NCBI GenBank assembly: GCA_038118725.1
Contig: JAYOIK010000003.1
Span: forward strand, 1 to 64,000
DNA length: 64,000 nucleotides
Reading direction: 5' to 3'
From: JADHLJ01 sp038118725
GTDB lineage: Bacteria > Pseudomonadota > Alphaproteobacteria > Thalassobaculales > Thalassobaculaceae
The notes beneath the pieces are model-generated. The model saw nothing but the letters and a program-made list of their open reading frames with translations, was not told where the DNA came from and searched no databases. The translations under genes and the position numbers were made by a program. Shown one piece after another: positions 54,771-63,206 of the stretch (its first letter is position 1; each line of letters begins with the position of its first letter).

Positions 54771-55235
54771 ATGCTAGGTAGATTGAAGGCGGCGATCGAG
54801 GCGATGCGGGCGCCGGCGGCGGCGGAGACCCCGAGCGCCGAGCCGGCGCGGCTGGCCTGCGCGGCGGTGCTCGCGCGGGCGGCGCAGCTGGATGGGCGCC
54901 TCGACGAGGGCGAGGAGGCGGCGATGCTGCGCCTGATGACCGAGCGCTTCTCGATCGACGAGGCGGCGGCCCGCGAGATCCTGGACGAAGCGGTCGACGA
55001 TCTGGACGCCAGCAACGATATCTACCGTTATACCAAGGTGTTGCGCGATACCTTCGACGAGGCCGAGCGCATCGACTTGATGGAAATGTTGTGGGAGGTC
55101 GCCTATGCCGACGGCACCTTGCATGAGCTTGAAGCCCAACTGATGCGCCGCATGGCGGGGCTGATGTTTGTCGACGATCGCGAAAGTGGCGCGGCCCGCA
55201 AACGCGCCCTGGCGAAACTGGGGCTTGCGGGCTAG
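54771..55235 (+). CDS. TerB family protein (tellurite resistance TerB-like)
   Basis: This 154-aa all-helical protein has paired acidic metal-binding motifs, DGRLDEGEEAAMLRL and ADGTLHELEAQLMRR, each with DG and an acidic residue spaced as in TerB. The N-terminal 30 residues are Ala-rich. TerB-like proteins in Proteobacteria are found in stress and membrane contexts; tellurite resistance itself should not be assumed because no other ter genes are present. GGGAG precedes the ATG. fdxA follows after 54 bases. Confidence 0.92.
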   Translation: MLGRLKAAIEAMRAPAAAETPSAEPARLACAAVLARAAQLDGRLDEGEEAAMLRLMTERFSIDEAAAREILDEAVDDLDASNDIYRYTKVLRDTFDEAERIDLMEMLWEVAYADGTLHELEAQLMRRMAGLMFVDDRESGAARKRALAKLGLAG

Positions 55236-55289
55236 GCGGGAATTCATTAGGAGAATTCCGCTGCGCCTGCTGGAAGGGAAGTTCGGATC

Positions 55290-55628
55290 ATGACGTATAT
55301 CGTCAACGCCAATTGTATTAAGTGCAAATACACGGATTGTGTCGAGGTTTGCCCCGTGGATTGCTTCTACGAGGGCGAGAACATGCTCGTCATTCATCCC
55401 GATGAGTGCATCGATTGCGGCGTTTGCGAGCCGGAATGCCCGCCCGAGGCGATCCTGCCCGATACCGAGCCGGGGGCCGAGGAGTGGGTCGAGCACAATC
55501 GTAAATATTCCGAGGAATGGCCGAACATCACCCGGATGATCCCGCATGCCGAGGACGCCAAGTCCTATGAGGGCATGGACGGCAAGTTCGAGAAATTCTT
55601 CAGTGAGAAACCGGGTCAGGGCAACTGA
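55290..55628 (+). CDS. fdxA: Seven-iron ferredoxin (FdxA-type)
   Basis: This 112-aa ferredoxin has the Cys pattern of Azotobacter ferredoxin I. C9, C17 and C50 would hold a 3Fe-4S cluster; C21, C40, C43 and C46 a 4Fe-4S cluster (ECIDCGVCEPECP); C12 and C25 are extra. The C-terminal extension (WVEHNRKYSEEWPNITR) is typical of this type. It is an essential or redox-stress electron carrier in many alphaproteobacteria. carD is the next gene downstream, as in many relatives. An imperfect hairpin CCCTA..TCAC / GTGATAGGG lies at 55648-55679. Confidence 0.96.
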   Translation: MTYIVNANCIKCKYTDCVEVCPVDCFYEGENMLVIHPDECIDCGVCEPECPPEAILPDTEPGAEEWVEHNRKYSEEWPNITRMIPHAEDAKSYEGMDGKFEKFFSEKPGQGN

Positions 55629-55871
55629 GGCGCGATTCGCTATCTTCCCCTACCAATCACGGCGTTTTTGTGATAGGGTGCGGACACCGGCGAGGAGTTC
55701 GCGTCGACGGCTTCTCCCATTTCCCGATCAAGGTCGGACCCCTGGCGCGTAGCGTGGCCGCAGGGCCGCGGAGGATGCTTTTGTCCATTTGATTGCGTTG
55801 AGGTGTTTAAAGCGAAGCGGCATCGCCAATTCGGATCGGGAACCGCGTGGATGACCAGAGAGACGGCACGG

Positions 55872-56369
55872 ATGACTAAGAAAATGGAATTCAAGACCGG
55901 TGACTTCGTCGTTTACCCGACCCACGGGGTCGGCAAGATCCTTGGAACCGAAACCCAGGAAATCGCTGGAACCGAGCTTGATCTGTTGGTGATCAACTTC
56001 GAGCATGACCGCATGACCCTGCGTATTCCGGTCGCCAAAGCGCAGAATTCAGGGCTTCGCCGCCTCAGCTCGCGTAAGCAAATGGATGTCGCGCTGACCA
56101 AGCTCAAGGGGCGGGCGCGGGTGCGCCGGACCATGTGGTCGCGCCGGGCCCAGGAATACGAGGCCAAGATCAATTCCGGCGATCCGGTGTCGATCGCCGA
56201 AGTGGTGCGCGATCTTCGCCGCAACAGCTCGCAGGCCGATCAATCCTACAGCGAGCGGCAGATGTATCAGGCGGCCCTCGATCGGCTGGCGCGCGAGTTC
56301 GCGGCGATCGAAAAGATCGACGAGGAAACCGCGGCCACGCGCTTGGAAAAGATCATGAACGTCACCTAA
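55872..56369 (+). CDS. carD: CarD family transcriptional regulator
   Basis: CarD (165 aa) binds the RNA polymerase beta subunit through its N-terminal RID/Tudor-like domain (FKTGDFVVYPTHGVGKILGT) and stabilises open complexes. The C-terminal helical domain (about 65-165, with WSRRAQEYEAKINSGDPVSI and AEVVRDLRR) contacts promoter DNA. The start at 55872 matches the family N-terminus, but the open frame reaches to 55803 with ATG 55851 also possible and no strong RBS. Expression probably responds to rRNA synthesis conditions, as in relatives. Confidence 0.95.
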   Translation: MTKKMEFKTGDFVVYPTHGVGKILGTETQEIAGTELDLLVINFEHDRMTLRIPVAKAQNSGLRRLSSRKQMDVALTKLKGRARVRRTMWSRRAQEYEAKINSGDPVSIAEVVRDLRRNSSQADQSYSERQMYQAALDRLAREFAAIEKIDEETAATRLEKIMNVT

Positions 56370-56389
56370 TCACCGGTGATGGTCTAGGA

Positions 56390-56421
56390 ACGTCGCTCTT
56401 CGGGTCGCCGTTTTCATTTTT
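56390..56421 (+). terminator. Possible weak terminator after carD
   Basis: An imperfect stem (ACGTCGCTC / GGTCGCCGT with two mismatches) closes on a TTC loop and is followed by TTTTCATTTTT. It lies 20 bases after the carD stop. The mismatches lower confidence. Confidence 0.35.
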
Positions 56422-56490
56422 AGCTGATTTCTCGCCGCGCCCGTTGTCGCGCGCGCGTCCATACGGCAGGATTGAGAGCCGAGGGAGGGC

Positions 56491-57315
56491 GTGGGCGCCG
56501 TGGCATTGGACGAGACACGTTTCGCGATTTTGACGCCTACAAGGCGGATCTGGGCGATCGCGCCGGTCCGTGGCGCGGCGTCGTTGTTGCGGGAGATCCA
56601 CGCGGGTATCGAAGCGCGTTTCCAGCGCGGCGACCGGATTGTCTATCTTGGCGATATCATAGGCGTCGGCTCGGATGTCGTCGGCGCCGTCGACGAGGTG
56701 CTGCGGTTCCGGCGTTGGGTGCTCGCCCAGCCACCCTTTACCCATCCCGATGATGTGGTGGTATTGCGTGGCAGCCAGGAAGAGATGTGGCGCAACCTGT
56801 TGCAAATCCAGTTCGCGGCGGCGGCGGGAGAGACCCTGCAATGGATGGAGAAACGCGGGGTCGGCGCGACCGTCGAGGCCTATGGCGGACGCTTAGCCGA
56901 GGGTATCGCGGCGGCGCGCGACGGGCCGACGGCGATCGCGCAATGGACCTCGCGGCTTCGCATCGGCCTCAGGGCCTCGGCCGGCCATGGTCTCTTTCAC
57001 GCCATGCTGAAACGAGCGGCGATCACCAGTGACGGTGGCATGCTGTTCGTGAATGCCGGGCTCGATCCGGCGCGTGGCCTCGGCGAGCAGGGCGACCGTT
57101 TCTGGTGGGACGCGGGCGGTCCCGATCGCATGACTGGGCCGCATCCCGAGGCTCGTTTGGTGGTTCGCGGGGCCGATCCCGAACGCCGCGGCGTCGTCCG
57201 CGAGACGCACTGGCTTGGCCTGGATGACGGAAGCGGCGAGGGAGGCGCCCTCAACGCGCTTTGCCTCTCACCCGACGGTGAGGTGCTGGAAACCCTTACC
57301 GCCGGGCCGTCATAG
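56491..57315 (+). CDS. Phosphatase-fold protein with degenerate metal site (pseudo-metallophosphatase)
   Basis: This 274-aa protein has the order and spacing of a PPP/ApaH-type metallophosphatase, but each motif is altered. IAPVRG (23-28) stands for GDxHG, LGDIIGVGSD (53-62) for GDxxDRG, VLRGSQEE (91-98) for GNHE, FVNAGLDP (186-193) for VHAG, and VVRGAD (224-229) for the late GHT. Only the first Asp of the second motif survives, so catalysis is unlikely. It could be a regulatory or binding protein. GTG 56491 is 2 bases from GGAGG and GTG 56500 is 11 away, so the start is uncertain. It follows carD with a 121-base gap. Confidence 0.82.
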   Translation: MGAVALDETRFAILTPTRRIWAIAPVRGAASLLREIHAGIEARFQRGDRIVYLGDIIGVGSDVVGAVDEVLRFRRWVLAQPPFTHPDDVVVLRGSQEEMWRNLLQIQFAAAAGETLQWMEKRGVGATVEAYGGRLAEGIAAARDGPTAIAQWTSRLRIGLRASAGHGLFHAMLKRAAITSDGGMLFVNAGLDPARGLGEQGDRFWWDAGGPDRMTGPHPEARLVVRGADPERRGVVRETHWLGLDDGSGEGGALNALCLSPDGEVLETLTAGPS

Positions 57316-57329
57316 AGAGTGCTATCGGG

Positions 57330-58832
57330 TTATAGCGGCGTTCGTATCAACTTCACCAGAGTGCCGGTGCTCGGCTCTTGGTTCGCGGCCAGTCCGTTCA
57401 GGACCTGGAACGCGCGTTCCGCTTGCGCGCGAGACTTTGAGGATCGGGAAGGGGCTTGGGAAAGAGCCGCGACGGTTTCCCCCGGCTGGACCCGATGAGT
57501 GACGATCCGCCGGGTGGGTAAACGGTCGGGAGCGACAGCCGGAATGGTTTCCAAACTATAGGTCATGCGCCGCATCGCCACCGACGCCCGCCCAGCCGCG
57601 CCGCCCGGCATGAGGATCTTGAAACGCAGCATCTTCTTGGGCGAGAGCCGAACCGCGACGAGTCGTATCTCAACGGTGCCGCGCGCGGTTCGCGCTTTGA
57701 GGGCGGCGGTCGCCGCGTCGAGGCCGTTGATATTCAGGCGCTCCAATCCGGAGAGCCTGGTCCGCGTGGCCCAAACGCCCGCAAGATAACGAGAGGGTGA
57801 CACACCGGACGTGGTCGGCGCTTCGTCGAGTCTCGCCTGAACATTGCCCGGCCCCTGTATTAGGACCCGCCCATTGGACGCCTGCATTCGATAGCTGTCC
57901 GGCGCGCTGAACCGATAGCCGGCGACATGCTGTATGAAGGTCTGGCCGCGGATCTCTCCCTTGGCCGGGTCCGGGCCGTGCAGCAGACCGTCAATGCGCC
58001 GCAGATAGGCCTCTGTTCCGATCCGACCACCTTGATCCGGGTTCACCAGCGCGGCTCTCATGGCGCGGTCGACCCGATCAATGGTTCTGGGGTGAGTGCC
58101 CAGCAGTTGAAATTGATCCGGATTCTGACCAGTTCCCGCCTGTTCGGAGGCCAGAATGGCGTGCTCCCGGAGCTTGGCGAGGAATTGAGGCACGCCGGTG
58201 GGATCATATCCCGCTCTGGATAGATAGCGGATTCCCAAGGTGTCCGCCTCGAATTCCTGATCGCGGGAATAGCTGGAGAGAAAGATCTTTCCGCCGAGGT
58301 CGAAGGCTTCGCCGAACCCTTTCGCGTCAGTGGCGCGCAGCAACATGCCGCCGAGTTGCGCCACGGAGGCCCAGCTGTAGCGTTGGGCCGCGTGACGTGC
58401 GGTCACATGCCCGATCTCGTGCGCCAGGACGCCGGCCAGTTGCGCCTCGTTGTCGGCAAGGGCGATCAGCCCCCGGGTCACGTAGATGAAGCCGCCCGGC
58501 AACGCGAAGGCGTTTACGTCCGGCGCGTTTAGAACCGTGAAGGTAAACTTGATGTCCGGCAATTCGGCGTTGGCGGCGAGGGCTTGGCCTATCCGATCCA
58601 CGTAGTCGTGCAGTGGCTCGTCTTCGTATCGCCCGCCCAATTGCTCCCGGATCATCGGGTCTTGCTGGCGCCCGACACGACGTTCCTGATCCGGCGACAT
58701 GAAGGCGGTGAAGCTGCGCTGACCGGTCGCCGGGTTGACGGTGCAGGCGTGCAACCCGGTCATTGCGGCAAGCACGGCGATCAACGCCAAGACCCGGCCG
58801 GCGCGGCGTATCGATCCGATACGGTAACTCAT
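57330..58832 (-). CDS. M48 family metalloprotease, lipoprotein
   Basis: This 500-aa protein is a BepA/YfgC-like periplasmic zinc protease. A lipobox LHAC (C30) predicts a lipid anchor. The zinc site is HEIGH (H138, E139, H142) followed by the glutamate ligand in QEFEADTLG. The LALPGGFIYVTRGL region is also conserved (NAFALPGGFIYVTRG). The C-terminal 150 residues carry a domain (about 380-500) with RVQPGETVAAL, reminiscent of a LysM- or SPOR-like binding module, but not certain. The ATG at 58832 follows GGGAGAGG; an upstream extension is rejected. Convergent with the pseudo-phosphatase gene. Confidence 0.93.
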   Translation of the reverse strand: MSYRIGSIRRAGRVLALIAVLAAMTGLHACTVNPATGQRSFTAFMSPDQERRVGRQQDPMIREQLGGRYEDEPLHDYVDRIGQALAANAELPDIKFTFTVLNAPDVNAFALPGGFIYVTRGLIALADNEAQLAGVLAHEIGHVTARHAAQRYSWASVAQLGGMLLRATDAKGFGEAFDLGGKIFLSSYSRDQEFEADTLGIRYLSRAGYDPTGVPQFLAKLREHAILASEQAGTGQNPDQFQLLGTHPRTIDRVDRAMRAALVNPDQGGRIGTEAYLRRIDGLLHGPDPAKGEIRGQTFIQHVAGYRFSAPDSYRMQASNGRVLIQGPGNVQARLDEAPTTSGVSPSRYLAGVWATRTRLSGLERLNINGLDAATAALKARTARGTVEIRLVAVRLSPKKMLRFKILMPGGAAGRASVAMRRMTYSLETIPAVAPDRLPTRRIVTHRVQPGETVAALSQAPSRSSKSRAQAERAFQVLNGLAANQEPSTGTLVKLIRTPL

Positions 58833-58876
58833 GATCCCTCTCCCGCGGCCGTGGGTTGGATCACGGCGCGCATGCG

Positions 58877-59698
58877 CTACTCCGGTAATATTTCGAGTTG
58901 TTCGGGATGGGTCAATTGGATCAACGGGCCGTTCCTCAGGGTCACCCAGCCGCGCGCCCGCACGCGCCGCCCCGCGAGGCCGGCGAGATCGACGCCCTGT
59001 TGCTCGAAACGGCGCCGATCCCTTGGAGAGATGCTGAAGGTGAAGTCCGTACGCCAATCCTGTCCGAAGTTTAGATAGGCTCGGCCCTTTATCACGACGG
59101 CGGAAACCACTCGGCCCTCGACGATCTGAAAGGTGTCAATGTCGCGTCGGGTCTCATATGGATTGCGAACGCGAAAGGCGCGTTCCTTCCAGATCCCGGC
59201 CTTGGCCGCGCGCGCCGCCTTTTCCAGCGCTAGCATCTCGGCCGCCAGGAGCGTGGTGTCCCGCGTGGTCGCGACCATCGCCAAGCCTCGCTCTAGAAGG
59301 TGAGCGTGCAGCCAGCCGCCGTCCGCGAGGCAGGGATGGGCGAGCATGCGGTCGTATCGGTCGCGGCGCTTGGGAACGAGATGGAGATCCAGCGTTTTAC
59401 CCTTGGTGAGCTCTTCCAAGACCCGCCGCGCTTCCTCGGCGAGGGGTTGAGCCGGTTCATGACCCAGCGCGGCTCTTGGCAGATTGATGCCGGCGAGACG
59501 AATTTCCCGCCCGCCGACTTCCCGCAGGGTGCCGTCGACCGCGACGGCCTGGATGGTCACCCGCGGGCCGGGATCGAGATTTCCAGGAACGCAGTCGGCG
59601 GCCTTGGCCGCCCATGGCGCCGCCGTGAGAAGAGCGACCATGAGCGCGAAACCGACTAGGCGCGGAAATGCGCCGGGATGCGGAAGCCAAGTGTTCAT
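58877..59698 (-). CDS. Thermonuclease (SNase)-like protein, exported
   Basis: This 273-aa protein has a signal peptide (about 1-34, ending AAKA) and an SNase-type OB-fold (about 50-185). The active-site layout is partly preserved: EIRLAGIN near the first Arg, KRRDRYDRMLAHPC near the third, and a Glu in the AEEARRVLEEL helix. The C-terminal ninety residues are unique. Whether it is a working nuclease is unclear without alignment. Same strand as the M48 gene, 44 bases apart, so likely co-transcribed. Confidence 0.83.
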   Translation of the reverse strand: MNTWLPHPGAFPRLVGFALMVALLTAAPWAAKAADCVPGNLDPGPRVTIQAVAVDGTLREVGGREIRLAGINLPRAALGHEPAQPLAEEARRVLEELTKGKTLDLHLVPKRRDRYDRMLAHPCLADGGWLHAHLLERGLAMVATTRDTTLLAAEMLALEKAARAAKAGIWKERAFRVRNPYETRRDIDTFQIVEGRVVSAVVIKGRAYLNFGQDWRTDFTFSISPRDRRRFEQQGVDLAGLAGRRVRARGWVTLRNGPLIQLTHPEQLEILPE

Positions 59699-60223
59699 CC
59701 GCGTATGTCATGCGCTTCAAGGCGAGGCGTCAAGCGCCGCGAGTTCCCCGGCGATAGCGGTGGTGGGGGCATCGGGGGAGGTGGCCACCGTCGCCCTACC
59801 CCTCTCGTCGCCCTGGCGCAAGGCGGGACCTCGCGATGGATGTCCTTGCGGCAATCGTTTGATCACGCGGAACCGCCCGAGGCCCTGCCGTTCGCCAGGG
59901 CGACGGGGATGTGTAAGGCATGGTGTTGGCGCGGGATTGCCCCGCGCTTTCGAAAACGTCGTCCTGGCGCAAGGCGGGACCTCGCGATGGATGTCCTTGC
60001 GGCAACCGTTTGACCACGCGGAACCATCCGAGGCCCTGCCGTTCGCCAGGGCGACGGGGATGTGTAGGGCATGGTGTTTTGGGGGATTGCCCCTCGGTTT
60101 CGAAAACGTCGTCCTGGCGCAAGGCAGGACCTCGCGACGGGTGCCCCAGACGGTATTCGTTGATCACGTGGAACCGCCCGAGGTCCTGGCTTTCGCCTGG
60201 ACGACGGGGAAAGCGAGGCCCAG
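59699..60223. repeat. Three tandem copies of a ~150-bp repeat with palindromic ends
   Basis: Copy 1 is 59806-59956, copy 2 is 59957-60106, and copy 3 is a truncated 60107-60209. Copies 1 and 2 are nearly identical; copy 3 has several changes. Each starts with CGTCGTCCTGGCGCAAGGCG (copy 1 begins CGTCGCCCTGG) followed by GGACCTCGCG. Near its right end each carries a GAGGCCCTG...CCAGGGCGACGG block that is inverted relative to the start. The remaining 59699-59805 segment has no gene. Open frames across the repeats look like translation of the repeat and are not called. Confidence 0.9.
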
Positions 60224-61492
60224 CTATCGACGTCCGCCGGCGAAGGGGGTGTTGCCGTCGCGGCCGAGGATGCGCAGGCGCAGGAAGTTCAGCAGGCTGA
60301 TCACGCCGTATTCCCGGACCCGATGGCGGTCCCCGGGCAGGTGGGTCATCTGCGCCTCGATGTGATCGCCGAAAGCGATGCCGAGATGGACGGTTCCGGC
60401 GGCCTGGCCCTCTTGTTCGGCTGGGCCGGCGACGCCGGTGGTCGAGATTCCGACATCGGCGTTCAGGCGCTTGCGCACGCCGTCGGCCATGGCACGGGCC
60501 GCGTCGGGGGTAACCACCGGTCCTTCCGGGACGTCAAGTAGATCGAACTTCACCTCGCTTGCATAAGCGACCACTCCGCCGCGCAGCACGTCGCTGGAGC
60601 CTGGAACCGAGGTCAGGCGCGCGCCGACCATGCCGCCGGTCACGGACTCGGCCACCGCCAGGGTCATGCCGCGCTCGCGCAGCAATTGCAGGACAACCGA
60701 CTCCATGGTCTCGTCGTCGGCGCCGAAGACATATTCGCCGATCACCTCGCGAACCGCCGCTTCCTCCTCGGCGAGCACCCGCGTGGCTGCTTCCTCGGTT
60801 TCGGCCTTGACCGTGACCCGGACCTTGAGACCCTCGATGCCGCTGGCCTGGAAGGCGATGGTCGCGCGTCCGCTGGCGTCAAGCTCGGCCATCCGGTCGG
60901 TCAGCATCTCGTCCAGCCCGGACTCGGTTTGGCCCCAGGTTTTCAGCACCCGGCTCTTGATCACCGCCGTCACGCCGGAGCGGCGCTGCAGATCCGGGAT
61001 CACGCATTCCTCGCACATCATCTTCATTTCGAAGGGCACGCCCGGTACCGCGTAGATCACCTTGTCGCCGACCGGACAGATCAGCCCCGGTGCCGTGCCC
61101 GGCATCTGCGGGATCGCCATGCCGCCGTCGGGGATATCGGCTTGGCGAAGATTGTTCTCCGACATGACCCGTCCGCGCGATTCAAAGCGATGGCGGATGC
61201 GATCGGCGATCTCGTCGTCGCGGGTGAGACCGACGCCCATGACCTCGGCGATCACCTCGCGGGTGATATCGTCCTGGGTCGGGCCGAGGCCGCCGCTGAC
61301 AATCACCGCGTCCGAGCGGTCGAGCGCCTGCTGAATCGTGTCGCGCATGCGCTGGCGGTTGTCGCCGATGGTGACATGATAGAGGCAGTCGATGCCGGCC
61401 AGCGCCAATTGCTCGCCGATCCAGGCGGCGTTCGAGTTGACGATCTGGCCCAGCAACAACTCGGTGCCGATGGCAACGAATTCACAACGCAT
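60224..61492 (-). CDS. cinA: CinA family protein (nicotinamide-nucleotide amidohydrolase-like)
   Basis: This 422-aa protein is full-length CinA. The N-terminal MoCF/pyrophosphatase-like domain (about 1-250) has IGTELLLGQIVNSNAAWIGE, VSGGLGPTQDDITREV and AVPGVPFEMKMM. The C-terminal CinA domain (about 255-420) has LAVAESVTGGMVGARLTSVP and GISTTGVAGP, and hydrolyses nicotinamide mononucleotide in relatives. Competence roles are known in some bacteria but cannot be inferred here. It is the last gene of a minus-strand operon and starts 17 bases after the AroE-like gene. Confidence 0.95.
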   Translation of the reverse strand: MRCEFVAIGTELLLGQIVNSNAAWIGEQLALAGIDCLYHVTIGDNRQRMRDTIQQALDRSDAVIVSGGLGPTQDDITREVIAEVMGVGLTRDDEIADRIRHRFESRGRVMSENNLRQADIPDGGMAIPQMPGTAPGLICPVGDKVIYAVPGVPFEMKMMCEECVIPDLQRRSGVTAVIKSRVLKTWGQTESGLDEMLTDRMAELDASGRATIAFQASGIEGLKVRVTVKAETEEAATRVLAEEEAAVREVIGEYVFGADDETMESVVLQLLRERGMTLAVAESVTGGMVGARLTSVPGSSDVLRGGVVAYASEVKFDLLDVPEGPVVTPDAARAMADGVRKRLNADVGISTTGVAGPAEQEGQAAGTVHLGIAFGDHIEAQMTHLPGDRHRVREYGVISLLNFLRLRILGRDGNTPFAGGRR

Positions 61493-61509
61493 GACCTTGT
61501 CCCCAAGTG

Positions 61510-62364
61510 TTAGCTCGTTAGCGTGCCCGGCGCCACGACGCCAAGCCGCTCCAGGAAAATCGGTTGTTGGGCATCGGCCATTTCGTTGCCCCGTTGTATC
61601 GGACAGCCCCTGGCCCTGGCGGCTTCAAGAAAGCGCGTCATTGGCGGCTTGGTCACCGCGTCCGCGACCATGGCGTCCGTTCTGATTCCATCAAGAGGAA
61701 AGGGCAGGGGGTCGTCCGGCTTCATGCCCATGGGCGTGGCGTTGGCGAGAATATCGATCTCCGTCGGGTTGCCCGCTTCGTCGGAGATATCGACGTTCGG
61801 ATAGTGTCCCCGCAGGCTCGCCAGAAGCGTCTCTCGCCTTGCCGTATCGATATCCAGCACCGCCAGCCGTTTGGCGCCGTTATCCGCGACGGCATGGGCG
61901 ATGGCGCTTCCCGCGCCGCCGGCGCCGATCAGAACGAAGCGCTTGCCGGTGACATTGACGCCATGCTTGGCCAGGGCCGCGAGAAACCCGAGTCCATCCG
62001 TCATGTCTCCGATCAGACGCCCGTCCTCGGTCCGTTGCACCAGATTACAGGCGCCGATGCGCTTGGCCCTGTCGGACGCTTCATCGCAATTGGCGAGCGC
62101 GGCCTGTTTGTGCGGCACCGTTACCCCGACGCCGCCACAATTCTTCCAACCCCGGAGCATGGCGAAGAAGCCGTTCACGGCGCTTGGCAGTATATCCATG
62201 GCAACCATGGCACCGTCGTAATCATGATCGGCGATATACCCGTTGAAGACGGTCGGCGAGCGAACCTGCGCGATCGGGTGGCCGATGATCGCGTAGAACC
62301 GTGACGTGCCGGTCAGGATATGACGGCCCGCCGTGCCCGCGTTGCTGTCGCCGCCGGCGCTCAT
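61510..62364 (-). CDS. Shikimate/quinate dehydrogenase family protein (AroE-like)
   Basis: This 284-aa protein has the AroE layout: substrate region GHPIAQVRSPTVFN (29-41), catalytic Lys and Asp (VTVPHKQAAL, K86; GDMTDGLG, D123), Rossmann motif VLIGAGGAGSA, and ANATPMGM near the C-terminal half. Differences from biosynthetic AroE are GACNL in place of GAVNT and loss of the Tyr in the DxVYxP-type motif (DAVTKPPMT). It is translationally coupled (ATGA) with the upstream lactonase and sits before cinA. A catabolic quinate/shikimate or hydroxy-acid dehydrogenase role is more likely than aroE proper. Confidence 0.85.
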   Translation of the reverse strand: MSAGGDSNAGTAGRHILTGTSRFYAIIGHPIAQVRSPTVFNGYIADHDYDGAMVAMDILPSAVNGFFAMLRGWKNCGGVGVTVPHKQAALANCDEASDRAKRIGACNLVQRTEDGRLIGDMTDGLGFLAALAKHGVNVTGKRFVLIGAGGAGSAIAHAVADNGAKRLAVLDIDTARRETLLASLRGHYPNVDISDEAGNPTEIDILANATPMGMKPDDPLPFPLDGIRTDAMVADAVTKPPMTRFLEAARARGCPIQRGNEMADAQQPIFLERLGVVAPGTLTS

Positions 62365-63206
62365 GGTAGCCCCGCGCCGGGCACGTCGACCCGGGTGATT
62401 TCGATCCGCCCGGTGCGGCTCGCCGCGATCTCCGGGCCGGAATCAAGATTGGTGCAGACGAACAGGGTCTTCAGGTCATCGCCGCCAAGCATGCAGGCAT
62501 AGGGACCGTAGCCGCCCTCGAGCTTGATCGTCTCGGTAATGGCGCCGGTTTTGTCGAACCGCACGATCTCCTTGTTGCGCGGGTCGGTCACCCAGATCGC
62601 TCCCTCGGCGTCGAGGCAAATGCCGTCGGGATAGAGAGTCTCGGTTTCGGCGAAGACCCGTCGGTTCGACAGCGAGCCGTCGGCGCCGATGTCGAAGGCG
62701 GTCAGCCGCGCGGCCCGGGTCTCTCCGACCACCAATGTCTTGCCGTCCGGGGTAATGATCGTGCCGTTGGGAAACCAGAGCCCGTCGGCGGCGACGCTGG
62801 CCTCGCCGCTGGGCGAGACCCTGACCAAGGTCGTCGCCCGAGGCTCCTCTCCAGCGTGGCGGTTGAAGCCGAAATTGCCGACATAGGCGCCGCCCTCGGC
62901 GTCGACCACCATGTCGTTGCACCAATAATTCGCATGCGCCGACAGGTCCGCGTGTTCTTCCAGCTTGCCGTCCACCAGACGCAGGAGTTTCTGATCCCGC
63001 ATGGAGACAATGAGCAGCGTGCCGTCCGGTGTCCAACCGAGGCCCGAGGGCTGCTCGGGGACCGTGCAGATGGTCTCCCGGTTGCCCTCGATATCGACGG
63101 CGATGACCTCGTACGCATAGAAGTCGGAGAACCAGAGCCTGCCGTCGCGCCAGCGCGGGCCTTCGGCGAAAGTGAGCTTGTCGAGGATTGGGGTCAGTTT
63201 TCTCAT
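62361..63206 (-). CDS. SMP-30/gluconolactonase family protein
   Basis: This 281-aa six-bladed beta-propeller probably hydrolyses a sugar or aldonic lactone. Metal ligands by comparison with SMP-30 are E15 (FAEGPRW), N147 (FPNGTI) and D194 (YPDGICLD), with N98 in WCNDM. Start choice: ATG 63206 makes an ATGA overlap with the upstream homologue; ATG 63212 sits 4 bases from GGAG and is an alternative. Its sequence is closely similar to the upstream gene along the whole length (QPSGLGW; TGRIE at the end), showing tandem duplication. The stop is shared with the AroE-like start (ATGA). Confidence 0.93.
   Translation of the reverse strand: MRKLTPILDKLTFAEGPRWRDGRLWFSDFYAYEVIAVDIEGNRETICTVPEQPSGLGWTPDGTLLIVSMRDQKLLRLVDGKLEEHADLSAHANYWCNDMVVDAEGGAYVGNFGFNRHAGEEPRATTLVRVSPSGEASVAADGLWFPNGTIITPDGKTLVVGETRAARLTAFDIGADGSLSNRRVFAETETLYPDGICLDAEGAIWVTDPRNKEIVRFDKTGAITETIKLEGGYGPYACMLGGDDLKTLFVCTNLDSGPEIAASRTGRIEITRVDVPGAGLP

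Noticed and set aside
54771..55235. Tellurite resistance function
   Set aside because: Only a TerB-like protein is present; no other ter genes are in the window.
59806..60209. CRISPR array or protein-coding repeats
   Set aside because: Units are contiguous with no unique spacers; open frames across them come from the repetition.
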